Assembly (NCBI GenBank): GCA_034440575.1
Contig: JAOTOL010001501.1
Span: 607,501-671,500, forward strand
Length of the DNA: 64,000 nt
DNA from: Imbricaverruca yamaguchii
Taxonomy: Eukaryota > Arthropoda > Thecostraca > Neoverrucidae
Direction of reading: 5' to 3'
Notes under the pieces: model-generated
Databases searched by the model: none
Seen by the model: the letters and a program-made list of their open reading frames with translations, nothing else
What the model was told of the DNA's origin: nothing
Position numbers and translations under genes: made by a program
In this document: in pieces, positions 1 through 9,699 of the stretch
Layout of the letters: each line of letters begins with the position of its first letter
How positions within the stretch are numbered: the first letter of the stretch is position 1

Positions 1-954
1 GTGACAAAAGCTGAGAGGTTCCAATCTTCAGTATCCAAGTATCGCACACACTTTGTTTTGTGCGCTATTGCGAGAGAGCGCGATGTGGACAATGTCGTCC
101 GTCTACGAACACAATGAAATAAGGGTCAAACCAACGAGAGTTGTAGGTGAACAACGAACATGCATTTCGAGCGCGTTGCGATGGTATGCGACTACGACGC
201 TGCAAGGGCGCGGAACTTTCCTTCCTTCCTTCCTCTGGTGAGGAAATTGCGAGTTGTCCTCTCCTCACTAAATGCTGGAAAAGTCCCAATTCAGGCGGTA
301 AACCCCAACCTCCCAGTCCTGCAAATTCATAAAGAAGGAAATTATTCAACACTATATTGTGATACATCCATGTCTGACCGAAACAGAACGTCACGTATGG
401 ACATGAAGATTACGCTTAAATGAAATGCAAGTTATATCATTTGAAGCGCGTATTCGTCGTTTTCATACCCAATGTATATTACAAATATATTTTGTTGCGT
501 TCCACCACAATGCACATTCGTATTCATGTGTCGCGTGCAAGAAAGCAGCCCTTTGCAATCTTGTAAAGTGAAAGATGAATGTGATGGCTGTTGCATTGAT
601 GCTGTTGATGCACATTATTTCATATAGTACTGAAGCTGAGGAATGGAGTTGAGGAGGGACATGCAGGATATCAACGAACACAAAGGGTCAAAGATATGCT
701 GAAGCAACTACGGAGGAAGACAAGCAGCGAAAAAGTAACTAGTTGACACAAACGACCATATACAAAAACATATCAGGAATGGCTCTCTCATCGTGGCTAC
801 ATTCCCAACTTCCCCACCTGACACGCATGCAAAACCAGAGAAAGCCCCGGAAATCACAAGCACGACAGAATAAACAATGGGAATATAATCGAAACTGTCG
901 CCCGCATCAAATCGTTTTGTGTTGCTGAGACGCTTTGGTACAATTGTGAATGGT
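1..954. other. No gene recognised
   Basis: AT-balanced unique-looking sequence. The open frames are short, overlap on both strands and show no recognisable domain or splice-flanked exon. I see nothing to annotate here. Confidence 0.5.
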
Positions 955-1135
955 ATTGTAGGGGTGGCGGCTCTGCCGTCGGTGGGGTGTCCGGGGTGGT
1001 GACCGGTGTGGGTGCGGGGGGTGTAGTAGGGGTGTGGGTGTGCGGGGTGTGAGTGGGGTGAGTGCGGTGTGGGTTTGTGTGGGCGGGTGAGTGGGGTGTG
1101 GGTGTAAAGGGTGTGGGTGTGTGAAATGGGTGTGT
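955..1135. repeat. GGGTGTG-rich low-complexity tract
   Basis: About 180 bp made almost wholly of G and T, with variants of GGGTGTG and GGGTGAG. It forces a Pro/His/Thr-rich open frame on the minus strand, which is a product of the repeat and not a gene. The strand asymmetry could favour G-quadruplex formation; that is inference. Confidence 0.8.
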
Positions 1136-1868
1136 ACAATGTATTCTTGATGCAGCCTAAACTCGACTCAGTGGTATGGGTGTGTGAAATGTATGTTAGA
1201 TACTGCCTAAACTGAAACTGGAACGGTTTGAACTGCTGAACTTAGTGAGGGCTTGACCTAACTCACTCCTTTGTTCGTTGTGCCTATGTCAGTAGTGTAT
1301 TGTGTTGTTTTTCACCGCCAATTCCACCACACATTTCCAAACCCCAGCCGTCGTGATGTTGGTTTGAGTTGCCGTCCCTAACACGAATTTATATATGTGC
1401 GAGGTCAAAGTTTTGGGAACAACATATAGGTAAGTGAGAGTCTTTAGCCAGATTATACTTAATACGTTGCATTAGAGAATTGATGATAATGATATTTACC
1501 ATTGGTTTAAATGGCATGTCCCGTGATGGGACTTCTTGGACGCTAGTAGTAGTATAATTTTGTGCAATGTACCGCACGAAATAGGTGCCTGTGTTGAGCC
1601 CCAGGCGACTTCCGCTGATCCTTAAATCTACCTACTCACGTTCATGCCCCTTATTCACTTCACATTCGCTCGCCCCATCCATGCTCTCCTTATTAATTAA
1701 TTAATTGCTTGGTGCCCAAATTTAGCTCCCGACCCCCCCCTTTCAGCGGTACACAAACACATAGATCAACAGACCAATGCTCTAATTTTGATGGTATTAC
1801 CGGGCCGAACAAGTGAACCTTTCACTGCCAATCATGGCTGGCCTAGCAATTATTAGCAGCGTTTCTCG
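1136..1868. other. No gene recognised; left flank of the LTR element
   Basis: Contains a short ATTAATTAATTAATT run near 1,691 and a C-rich run near 1,733. No coding exon or RNA gene was recognised. The pre-insertion flank of the LTR element ends in CCTGG at 1,869-1,873. Confidence 0.5.
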
Positions 1869-1873
1869 CCTGG

Positions 1874-2151
1874 TGTATATTCGTGGTGAAGTCAGAAAGT
1901 TTGCCAGAAGGAACAGCGAGGGCACATCCAGGCGCAGCCTGCAGAGAGCTCAGGTCGTGACCGACTGCCGGCAGTCACCCTCGCGCGCCGCCGACCTAGC
2001 CGCCCCAACCACAGACCGCGTGACGCGCCGAGTGCCACGTGGCACCGGCGCCACCGGCGCCGGCGGCCCTGCGTGACGCAGGGCCGCCTCCAGCACCAGC
2101 TCACTACAGTGACTCACGCCGTGTCGATGCGTCATCATATCACACATCACA
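1874..2151 (-). repeat. 3' LTR of the Gypsy element
   Basis: Direct copy of 6,088-6,365. On the plus strand it begins TGTATATTCG and ends ATCACA, giving TG...CA ends. On the transcript strand a purine-rich stretch (AGGTGAGGGTGTGA, about 2,152-2,165) immediately precedes it and is a candidate polypurine tract. Confidence 0.95.
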
Positions 2152-2206
2152 TCACACCCTCACCTGGTTCTCAAGAACCACACACATACATCATATGTAC
2201 ATACAT

Positions 2207-4888
2207 TCACTCGATCCACGCACTAGGCACACTTTGTCCGTAAACCTCGTCTGGTCGCCGGCGCACGCGTTGGCTCCGCCGCAGAGGCGTCGCCCCGATC
2301 TCCCGTCCCGCCGCGTCAGAGCTGTCAACGCTCGCTTCCACCGTCACGTCCGGCGGCGGCGCGTCATCCGCCACGTGCGACCTGTCACCCCCCGGGCCAC
2401 CACCGTCCGCAGGCGGTGGGCCCATGGTTGGACCCTCAGGCGGCCGGTCGACGGACATGTAGACGGGATCGTCTTCCTCGCTGCCGTCGCTGTCATCAGC
2501 GCTAGCGACCGACGGCGCGCCGCCGTGCCGCGGCCGCACATTGCGCACGTGCCAGGGTGTTCCGTCCACCTCGATGACCTGAGGTGACACGACGCTGGTC
2601 ACGATACCCTGATCAGACGGTACGGTGCAACGCGTCCCCCGGCGTCGCGTCCAAACGAGATCACCAATCTGAAACTCGGACGTCTCGTCCGGCGCCGGCG
2701 GCGGTTCCTGAGCGCCGGAGGGCGCACGGGGCTGCGGAGGTCGCACGCAGTCACGCACCGCGTACCGGTAAATACCGGCAGCCGGCGACGTCGCGGCAGA
2801 GTCTCCGGACCGCGGAGTGACGTTGTACAAGTGTACAGCCTCCGCGATGGCACACCTGCGGCGCGCGGCGATCACCTTGATGGTACGGTGACTACGCTCC
2901 ACAATCCCGTTCCCGCCCGGCTCATGGACGGCCCGGAAGCGGAGAACCACACCCCACTCTGACACAAACGCCGCCATCCGACGTCCGCGGAAGATAGTAT
3001 CGTTGTCGGCCAGAATTTCTTCTGGCGCGCCGCGCTCGCGGAAAATCGCCTCCAGGTGTCTGATGACCTCGGTGGCGTCTGGGCGACCCAGATGTCGCCA
3101 TAGGCTGTAGCGAGAGGGCCCGCAGTCTATCAGAGTCAGATATGATCCACCCTGATAGTGAGTCACATCCATTGCGAGCCGCTTCCACAGATCCGGAACA
3201 CCCAGCGAGCCGTGCTGCCATCGCGTCGGCGCAGGGTCGATGGATCGGCATACGTCACACCGATTCACGGCCGTCCGGACGTCGGCTCGTGACACGTCAC
3301 GGGACACGTCACGTCTCACGAAGTACAGTGTCCGACGGATACCCGGATGGCCCGCCCTCTCGTGTACGGTCTGGATACGTGCCTGTATGTTAGTGTCCGC
3401 GTAGTCATCGCCGGCGTCCTGCACTGCGGCGGCCGCCGCGGCCGCGCCGGCGTGCCCGTCCTCACCGCGAGCGGCACTTCCAGCCGACGTCGCCGCCTCG
3501 GCCGGCGGCTCGTGCTCGCGTAGCCAGTCTTTCGGAACGCGGGTCAGCACGTCCGCCTTGTTCTCCTCCGACCGGATGAGCGTGACAGACAGCTCCAGCT
3601 GTAGCTCTTCCGCTAGCTGGCGGATGATGTCGACATGTCGCCGGATCAACATCTCACCGTGTGCCTTTGTGCGGAGGCGCGCGCGGCCAGTCAGTGCATC
3701 GCTGATCCACCGATGGACGACGGCGGAGTCCGTACGGAGGTCGATGTCGCGAATTCCCCATGCGACGGCGAGGTTGACGCCGCGCACTGCCGCATCGAGC
3801 TCGGCCATGTTAATGTGAGCCGATGCGGCAGTCCCCGGCCGCAGCCAGCAGGCGTCCTCAACCGCACCGTCGTCCGGGCTCTCGATGACCACCCCCGCGG
3901 CGATCGCACTGGCGTCCGTCCACACGGTGACCTTCTCACCGGTCAGCCGCCACGGCCCGTGCGCTGGGTCGTGCGCTTCCAGCCGGTCTCTGACCTGCGA
4001 GATCTGGGACAGGAGGGCAGCGTCTGTGACGACATCATCCCAACCGCGCGTCACGGCGTTCGCCCGGCGCTTCAGCCAGGCAGCCGCCGGGCGGAGCCAG
4101 CCGCTGACGGGCAGATGCGCCAACAGCCGACCACACCAGGCGAACACGGAGCGACGCGTGACCCGCTCCGGCGGCGACGCGATGGCGTTGTCGCGCGTCC
4201 AGTGCAGCTCACCGTCCACCAGCTGCACGTGCAGGCCAAGCAGGCGAGCGCCGTCTGCCGCGCGCTCCGGCGGCTTGCAGGCCAGGCCGAAGCGGGCGAA
4301 GTGCTGCGTCACGCGGTCAGCACTGACAACGTCTTCGTCAACCAGCAGGTCATCTACGTACGGGAGCACGCCGCACTGCATGTCGGCGTCCTCCGCCAGC
4401 ACTGCCCGCACGACGGCCTTCATGATCAGCGGAGCGACGTTGAGTCCGAATCCCAGTCGAGTCAGACAGTACCGTCGCCCCCTCACCATCACCGTCTGAT
4501 ATGGCCACAGTCGACGCTCAAGCCGCAGCTGGAGATAAGCTCTTCGCAGGTCCACTACTGCGATCCGCGTGCCGTGCCGCCGCCACTTCCTCAGCTGATC
4601 CGCACAAACGTCAGCGTCCGCCGTGTGGGCCGTCACAAACCCGTTCAGTTCTCGGTAATCCAGCACGGGTCTCACTTTGTCCTGGTTGACCTGCCGCACC
4701 CCCATCAGAGGGACCAACCCGCGCGGCGGCCCGTCCACCTCACTGTCGTAGGGCTTCAACCAGCCGTTTCTAATCCATGCGTCGATTTCTGCGTCGTACG
4801 CCCGTCGAGCGCTCTGAGGGACGGCATACTCAGCCACTTCGTTCCTCAGACACTCCGGGCCGGCGCCGTCCGCCCACTTCCAGGCCAC
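2207..4888 (-). CDS. Pol polyprotein: reverse transcriptase, RNase H, integrase
   Basis: An intact 893-residue frame. RT covers about residues 20-250, with the motif A aspartate at D113 (VVDLRRAYLQ) and the catalytic YVDD box at 177-180. RNase H covers about 318-450, with D325, E363, D387 and D446. Integrase follows: an HHCC finger (H509, H514, C544, C547) and a DDE core with D574, D628 and E664. The 35 residues between D628 and E664 fit the classical D,D35E spacing. The first in-frame codon after the upstream UAG is CAG, and no ATG occurs until M62, inside RT. Pol is therefore probably made as an extension of the protease frame and not from its own start. No chromodomain or envelope gene was seen. 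Confidence 0.95.
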   Translation of the reverse strand: MAWKWADGAGPECLRNEVAEYAVPQSARRAYDAEIDAWIRNGWLKPYDSEVDGPPRGLVPLMGVRQVNQDKVRPVLDYRELNGFVTAHTADADVCADQLRKWRRHGTRIAVVDLRRAYLQLRLERRLWPYQTVMVRGRRYCLTRLGFGLNVAPLIMKAVVRAVLAEDADMQCGVLPYVDDLLVDEDVVSADRVTQHFARFGLACKPPERAADGARLLGLHVQLVDGELHWTRDNAIASPPERVTRRSVFAWCGRLLAHLPVSGWLRPAAAWLKRRANAVTRGWDDVVTDAALLSQISQVRDRLEAHDPAHGPWRLTGEKVTVWTDASAIAAGVVIESPDDGAVEDACWLRPGTAASAHINMAELDAAVRGVNLAVAWGIRDIDLRTDSAVVHRWISDALTGRARLRTKAHGEMLIRRHVDIIRQLAEELQLELSVTLIRSEENKADVLTRVPKDWLREHEPPAEAATSAGSAARGEDGHAGAAAAAAAVQDAGDDYADTNIQARIQTVHERAGHPGIRRTLYFVRRDVSRDVSRADVRTAVNRCDVCRSIDPAPTRWQHGSLGVPDLWKRLAMDVTHYQGGSYLTLIDCGPSRYSLWRHLGRPDATEVIRHLEAIFRERGAPEEILADNDTIFRGRRMAAFVSEWGVVLRFRAVHEPGGNGIVERSHRTIKVIAARRRCAIAEAVHLYNVTPRSGDSAATSPAAGIYRYAVRDCVRPPQPRAPSGAQEPPPAPDETSEFQIGDLVWTRRRGTRCTVPSDQGIVTSVVSPQVIEVDGTPWHVRNVRPRHGGAPSVASADDSDGSEEDDPVYMSVDRPPEGPTMGPPPADGGGPGGDRSHVADDAPPPDVTVEASVDSSDAAGREIGATPLRRSQRVRRRPDEVYGQSVPSAWIE

Positions 4889-4903
4889 TGTCCAGGCCCG
4901 CTG

Positions 4904-4906
4904 CTA
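4904..4906 (-). promoter_or_regulatory. UAG separating protease from RT; candidate readthrough stop
   Basis: The protease and pol frames are the same frame, interrupted only by TAG followed by CAG CGG. A CAR codon after UAG is part of the tobamovirus-type leaky context (UAG CAR YYA), but the third codon does not match. Either a recent nonsense mutation or a programmed readthrough stop would fit. The lack of an in-frame ATG before RT favours translation through it. Confidence 0.5.
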
Positions 4907-5350
4907 AACGTCGAAGCGTGCCGTGAAATCAGTCGCGTCCACCGCCGGGCCCGGGGTGGTCACAGCCGCTGCCGCACAGAACTGAACATCTGTCGGCGTC
5001 CGCAGGCAGACTCCTCCCAGGGCCGCGATGCCGGTCATACCGAGCACGACATCGACCCCCAGCGGCTGCTCCGGCACCACCAACACGTCGAGGCTTACCC
5101 GTCGGCCGTTGGTGCTGACCACCACGTTGCCGGTGCCGCAGCACCGAACCTCGTCGCCACTGATCGTCAGCATCCTGACCGACCGCGACGACCACTGCCG
5201 GCAGCGATCGGTGTGCACTAGTGTGTCTGTGCAGCCGGTGTCGACCAACACGCTGCAGGTCCGCCCGTCCACCTCCAACCAGGTGACGGGCAGCGCGCCT
5301 CTTATTGTCGGGGAGACGGCGCTTGCGCTGACGCGTCGCCTCCCGACGAG
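4907..5350 (-). CDS. Retroviral-type aspartic protease (pro region)
   Basis: Open frame entered by a -1 shift at the slippery site at 5,350-5,356. It encodes a pepsin-like retroviral protease with the active-site signature VLVDTGC and a later hydrophobic-Gly segment (DVVLGMTGIAAL) typical of the flap and core. As a dimer the enzyme would cut the Gag-Pol polyprotein. The frame has no ATG of its own and continues into pol except for one UAG. The active-site Asp-Thr-Gly is intact. Confidence 0.85.
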
Positions 5351-6071
5351 TTTCCCGGCTCCTTCCGCGGACAGGCGGCCGCGAAGTGACCCAGCTCGCC
5401 GCACGACCAGCAGCGTCGCGGCGGGCGTCTCACCGCCCGCGCGCTGCGGGAGCGCGCGGAGCTGCCTCCCCGCGCGCCGCGGCCGCCGTCACTGCGACAT
5501 GCTCATCGCTCAGGACGGCCCGCGCGCGCGCCAAGATGCTGGCGAGATCCAAGGCCTCCACGCGAGTGCCGGCCCGGATCGTCATTCGGACCGTGTCCGG
5601 CAGACCAGCTATGAACGCACAGGTGAGCGCGCTCTCTGGCACCCCGCCATAGAGAGTAGCGAGCCGCCGCAGATCTGCCAGATATACGTCCGCTGACTCA
5701 CCGGGCTGTAGGCGGCGACTTGCGTAGGCATCGTAGGCCGCCAGCCGGTCCATGGCGAAAGCGTCGTAGAGTGCGTCACGCACAGCATCCGCCGAGTTCC
5801 GCGCCGTCTCAGACAGTTGCATCCAGACGGCGAACGCTCCTCCTGCGAGCCGCGCCGGCAGAACGCCCGTCAGGTCCACACCGCGGTGCTTGCACAGCAC
5901 TTCAGCCCGTGTGAACCATTCCACCACGTCTGCCGACCCGTCGTACTCCGGTATAAGACGAGCGTCGAACGCGCCGCCTCCCTCGCGCCTCGTCGTCGTG
6001 GGCGCCGCCGCACCTCCGGCAGAGACGGTCGCCACCTGGCCTCTTGTGGTTGCTTCTGACATTTCAGGCAT
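5302..6071 (-). CDS. Gag with CCHC zinc knuckle, one internal frame break
   Basis: Starts at the ATG at 6,071, only 16 bp inside the 5' LTR. The N-terminal part is Ala/Thr-rich, followed by a retrotransposon Gag capsid-like region (around YDGSADVVEWFTRAEVLCK and the later GESADVYLADLRRLATLYGG). The first frame closes at 5,430. The next frame carries a Ser/Arg-rich stretch and the CCHC knuckle CWSCGELGHFAAAC (about 5,371-5,412) and closes with TAA at 5,302. A single-base indel somewhere around 5,430-5,520 would explain the break. Gag packages the element RNA into particles. Confidence 0.85.
5307..5356 (-). promoter_or_regulatory. -1 ribosomal frameshift signal: G GGA AAC plus hairpin
   Basis: GGGAAAC lies at 5,356-5,350 in the exact X XXY YYZ register of the zinc-knuckle frame (codons GGA and AAC). 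Two bases downstream GTCGGGAG (5,347-5,340) can pair with CTCCCCGAC (5,315-5,307) with one bulged C, and GC-rich inner arms add stem length. A -1 slip here leads directly into the protease frame. The same heptamer is the gag-pro site of type D retroviruses. The position, register and direction of the shift are all seen in the sequence; function is inferred. Confidence 0.75.
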
Positions 6072-6087
6072 CTTGGCCGAAATAGCT

Positions 6088-6365
6088 TGTATATTCGTGG
6101 TGAAGTCAGAAAGTTTGCCAGAAGGAACAGCGAGGGCACATCCAGGCGCAGCCTGCAGAGAGCTTAGGTCGTGACCGACTGCCGGCAGTCACCCTCGCGC
6201 GCCGCCGATCTAGCCGCCCCAACCACAGACCGCGTGACGCGCCGAGTGCCACGTGACACCGGCGCCACCGGCGCCGGCGGCCCTGCGTGACGCAGGGCCA
6301 GCTCCAGCACCAGCTCACTACAGTGACTCACGCCGTGTCGATGCGTCATCATATCACACATCACA
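6088..6365 (-). repeat. 5' LTR of the Gypsy element
   Basis: Direct copy of 1,874-2,151, and the same length. Being upstream of gag on the minus strand it should contain the promoter. The 16 bp between this LTR and the gag ATG read AGCTATTTCGGCCAAG on the transcript strand and do not begin with TGG, so no standard tRNA primer-binding site is seen. Confidence 0.95.
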
Positions 6366-6370
6366 CCTGG

Positions 6371-7397
6371 ACAAAGTCTTAACTGCAACGAGGGGGCTCA
6401 TCGTACTGACTCCGAGGGCTGATACAAGTGCTCTGATGTCTTTGGCCGACATACCTAGCCTTAAGTTCGATCGATGCCGCGCCGGGCCTTATTCGTCGTA
6501 CACTTGCGACCAGGACTGACATCCGACGGGCAGGCACGGATCCCTACCACGTTGGACACGTACCCGGTCGTCGTTATAACCTAGCCGGCCCTATGAGTTT
6601 TGACCTCGGAGCTTATGGCATGCCAAACCCGTCCATGTGTCCCTCGAACTGTCTGCACCAACCGTGACCACGTGCAGAGTTCGGGGGTGGACAAACCACC
6701 GGGCAGTGTTTTGCCTATACCCTATAGTCTGCCGCCAGACATCCGGCGAACGCAATGTGGTGGCCCCTTTGTCGGCCCCTCCCACATGCATATCATGTTC
6801 GCCACCTCACCTGCACCACTGGATCGCAGAGGCCAGCGTGATTTTGCGGTCAAAGATCCAGAGCAGGTGAACTAATACCCCCGAAGTGTCCGTTCATCGC
6901 ACCCTCTCGCAATCAGGCCTTAACCAAACGCACGTCATATATATAACAGCAACAATATTATAGGCAATTTAACTGGCTTCAACAGTCACCAACATCGCCC
7001 GGAAACGTTCAGTCCATAGGAGGACGGCTCGCAGGTCGGCTGCCTCGCTTATAAATTTACTTCATCGTACAGATTAATATCAGGCACGATCCAAGCATAA
7101 TTGTGTGAATACTTCCACCTTGTCAGGAAGTACTCATGGTACTATCTCCGTGTACGGGGCGGCCGTTGATGACCCGGTCAGAGTGAGAAGCGCGGCGGGC
7201 ACCCCTCATCACCCGCGGCACGGCCGCCAGTTCAATTCTGGACGTAAATATCCTCCCCTCCTCGCGCCTGGTCGCTGAGGTATTTACTACGCGGGCACCG
7301 TTTCAAGAGGGTCGTAGTTCTCACCTCATCCATTGCTGCACTCTATCTTATTTTATCCGGCCCTGCTCTACCGCTCCTCCTCCTCTCTACCGGGAAA
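6371..7397. other. No gene recognised
   Basis: Right flank of the LTR element. Mixed-composition sequence with short uninformative frames. No repeat boundary, exon or RNA gene was recognised. Confidence 0.45.
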
Positions 7398-7402
7398 GAG
7401 AC

Positions 7403-7434
<32 letters not shown>

Positions 7435-7452
7435 GGAGAGAGAGAGAAAGAG
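7398..7452. repeat. (GA)n-rich microsatellite
   Basis: Mostly GAGA units with GAAA and GGGA interruptions, about 55 bp. Confidence 0.9.
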
Positions 7453-7469
7453 ACCGCAAGAGGTCTGGT

Positions 7470-7985
7470 ATACCCATTCTGGCTGCAAATAGCAGTATCG
7501 CCAGGAAAAGGCCCATAGCAGCTCAGGAATAAACAAAGACGTAAAGACCATGATGAATAATTATCGAGTCTGTGGACCCGAGAGTGCGGGGATGCCATTG
7601 GGGTTTGAAACGGCACCTGGTGGATGAACATGAGCCCTAAGAGCTGAGGAGAATCAGTGAGGGCCTCTCAGAGCTGAACTTTCCCTGACATGAAAGCTAG
7701 ACAGGGCTAGTGAAGACTGTAATTGGCCACTAATACCAGAAGAGAGCCAAAAAGGATGGAGAGGGTCTCTGAGAGCCAGAGTGTACCGGAACGGAATTTT
7801 CTGAGGTTGTCTCTGAGGCCCTGGATGGACAGTAATTTTTTGCAATATTCCATAAGAGCTAAAGGTTCCTGTAGCATGTTAATTGTTGTGAGGAATACTG
7901 ACGGTCAGCCTCAGAGCCGAAATGTTCTTGAAACCAAAATAGCTGTCAATAACTGAGAAAAACCCTAAGGCTAAAGATGCTTGTG
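7470..7985. repeat. Degenerate short-period repeat block, left part
   Basis: Diverged units built on motifs such as GAGGGCCTCTCAGAGCTGA and GAGCCGAA recur at intervals of roughly 30-40 bp. A second part with the same texture lies at 9,236-9,625 and a similar block at about 61,540-62,300. No single period is exact, so this is a loose call made by eye. Confidence 0.4.
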
Positions 7986-7994
7986 AGGAATATG

Positions 7995-9212
7995 AACACG
8001 CGCCCTGGAGGGGGTGGCGAAATCCGCCCACCCCTCCGGTTTTTCGTAGATAACTCCAGATTTTATCGGCCGATATACGCTATGGTTTGTGTACCTGCCA
8101 ATAAATGAATGGCGCGTTGTTTAAAGTTAAAAAAAAAAAATTGATCGAAAGATTTTCGAGTTAGGGTCGCTAAAGTCAAAATATTTCATCAGCGCCAGAC
8201 CACAAATATCGGCGCTGATGTGCTTCCCGTATATTAGCAAAAAGGAGGTGTTCTTGGCAGAACTAGCGACTTGTTTTATGTATATTGCCATGCTACATTG
8301 TTTCAAAGTCATGTCAAGTCACCGAGGTCAAGCCAGGTCAAGTTCATGACAGGGTAACACATGCCCTGGAGGGAGATGACAAAATCCGCTAACCCTTCCG
8401 ATTTTTCGTACATAACTCCATATTGCATCGGCCGCTATACGCCAACGTTTTGCATACCTGCTTAGAAATGACAGGCGCATTGCTTAAAGCACGAAAAATG
8501 AAAATCGGCCGAAAAGTTTTAAAGTTAGGGCCCGTTAAAGTAAAAACAATTCGCAGCGTCAGACCACAAAAATCGGCGCTGATGCGTTTCCCGTCTATTG
8601 GCAAAAGGGAAGTGTTCTTGACAACACTAGCGACTTGTTTGATGCATATTGTTATGCTATATAATTTAAAGGTCATGTTAGGTCGCCGAGTCCAAGTCTG
8701 GTCAAGTTCATGACAGGCTACTGGAATCAAACTTGGTGAACTAGAATGTGTTATAAATTCAAATGACTGTCATGCGTTTGATGTCACTTTACATGTTGCT
8801 CCCTGCACATCCCGAAATCTACTGTTTGCCATTGTGTGCCTAAGCGTTTCCATACTTTATTCATGTATTTCACTCCTTTCTTTGCGAAGTCGATTGTGCC
8901 GTGCCGCCCAACGGAGCAGTCGGGTTGGGAGACCGGTTCCGGTAACTTGAGTAGGCAATGACCTAATAAAGTGCTCCTATATAGGTGACCTGAGGTCAAA
9001 TGGCAGATCTGACATCTGTATTGCATCATTAGTAATGTCCAAAGCATCATCAATGCCAATTTCGGATCATTGAAACACAACGCAGCGATCCATAACAATG
9101 ACAAGCCATGCCACGCAAAACCGCAAATCCACCCTGCAAATTTCGTTGCTCTAGCCTTCATAGGAGCTTATGGTGGCGGATTCCGCCCCCCCCCCCCTCC
9201 AGTGCGCGTAAT
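7995..9212. mobile_element. Inverted-repeat non-autonomous element
   Basis: The left end (ACGCGCCCTGGAGGGGG, then a GGCGAAATCCGCC-like stretch) is matched in inverted orientation at the right end (GGCGGATTCCGCC, then CCTCCAGTGCGCGT). Inside are two diverged tandem copies of about 355 bp (8,002-8,355 and 8,359-8,715) sharing the head CCCTGGAGGG and the tail GTCAAGTTCATGACAG. No transposase frame was recognised. The element splits a degenerate repeat block, which supports insertion. No clean target duplication was found, so the class is open. Confidence 0.5.
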
Positions 9213-9235
9213 TTTCAGAGACCCTCCAGGGCGCG

Positions 9236-9625
9236 AGAAGTCTACATGTAACGCAAGTACAACATGTAAAGCGCTAGAAAGCCCTTGCAGTTAGAAATAC
9301 TGTCAAGCCTTGGGAAAGACCCATGGCAGCTAGAGCGGACTGCACTGTGATGCTCCTGAATTTTGGGAAGAACACTGGGGAATGAACAAATTGACCTAAG
9401 AGTTAAGCAGAGCTTCGAGAGCTGACGATATTTGGTGGAGACTAGTGAGGCCTGTTTCGGAGCCCGATTCCCTTGAAAGATAGACAGGTTTGTCAAGAAC
9501 TGGGAGTGGCCCATGCAAGTTGGAGAGTGCTCCTGACGGATGAGTAGGGCCCTTGAGATCGAGGACTGGGAAGATACCGCAAAATCCAGAGACGGCCATT
9601 AGGAGTGAAAATAGCAAGAGTGCCA
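9236..9625. repeat. Degenerate short-period repeat block, right part
   Basis: Same texture as 7,470-7,985, with units such as GGAGCCCGATTCCC and GGGCCCTTGAGATCGAGGA. It is probably the other half of one block, separated by the inverted-repeat element. Confidence 0.35.
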
Positions 9626-9631
9626 GAGAGG

Positions 9632-9635
<4 letters not shown>

Positions 9636-9676
<41 letters not shown>
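9636..9676. repeat. (TA)n microsatellite
   Basis: About 40 bp of alternating T and A followed by CATATATATAC-type decay. Confidence 0.95.
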
Positions 9677-9682
<6 letters not shown>

Positions 9683-9699
9683 TATACGCATATATCCGT

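Larger units (their letters stand above)
1874..6365 (-). mobile_element. Complete Ty3/Gypsy-type LTR retrotransposon
   Basis: A 4,492-bp element read on the minus strand. It is bounded by two direct 278-bp repeats and by the 5-bp target duplication CCTGG (1,869-1,873 and 6,366-6,370). From 5' to 3' it carries gag with a CCHC knuckle, an aspartic protease, then reverse transcriptase, RNase H and integrase in that order. RT before integrase is the Ty3/Gypsy order. The two LTRs differ at only about five positions by eye (roughly 2%), so insertion is recent. Coding frames are almost open: one shift within gag, a canonical -1 slippery site, and a UAG before RT. The lineage inside Ty3/Gypsy is not assigned. 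Confidence 0.95.

Noticed and set aside
708..1139. Pro/His/Thr-rich minus-strand frame
   Set aside because: Its body is the GGGTGTG low-complexity tract.
3635..5221. 528-codon plus-strand frame
   Set aside because: Antisense shadow of the GC-rich pol gene; it has no recognisable domain, while the minus strand has all catalytic motifs.
6088..6365. Open frames inside both LTRs of the Gypsy element
   Set aside because: The same frames occur in both LTR copies and are non-coding LTR sequence.
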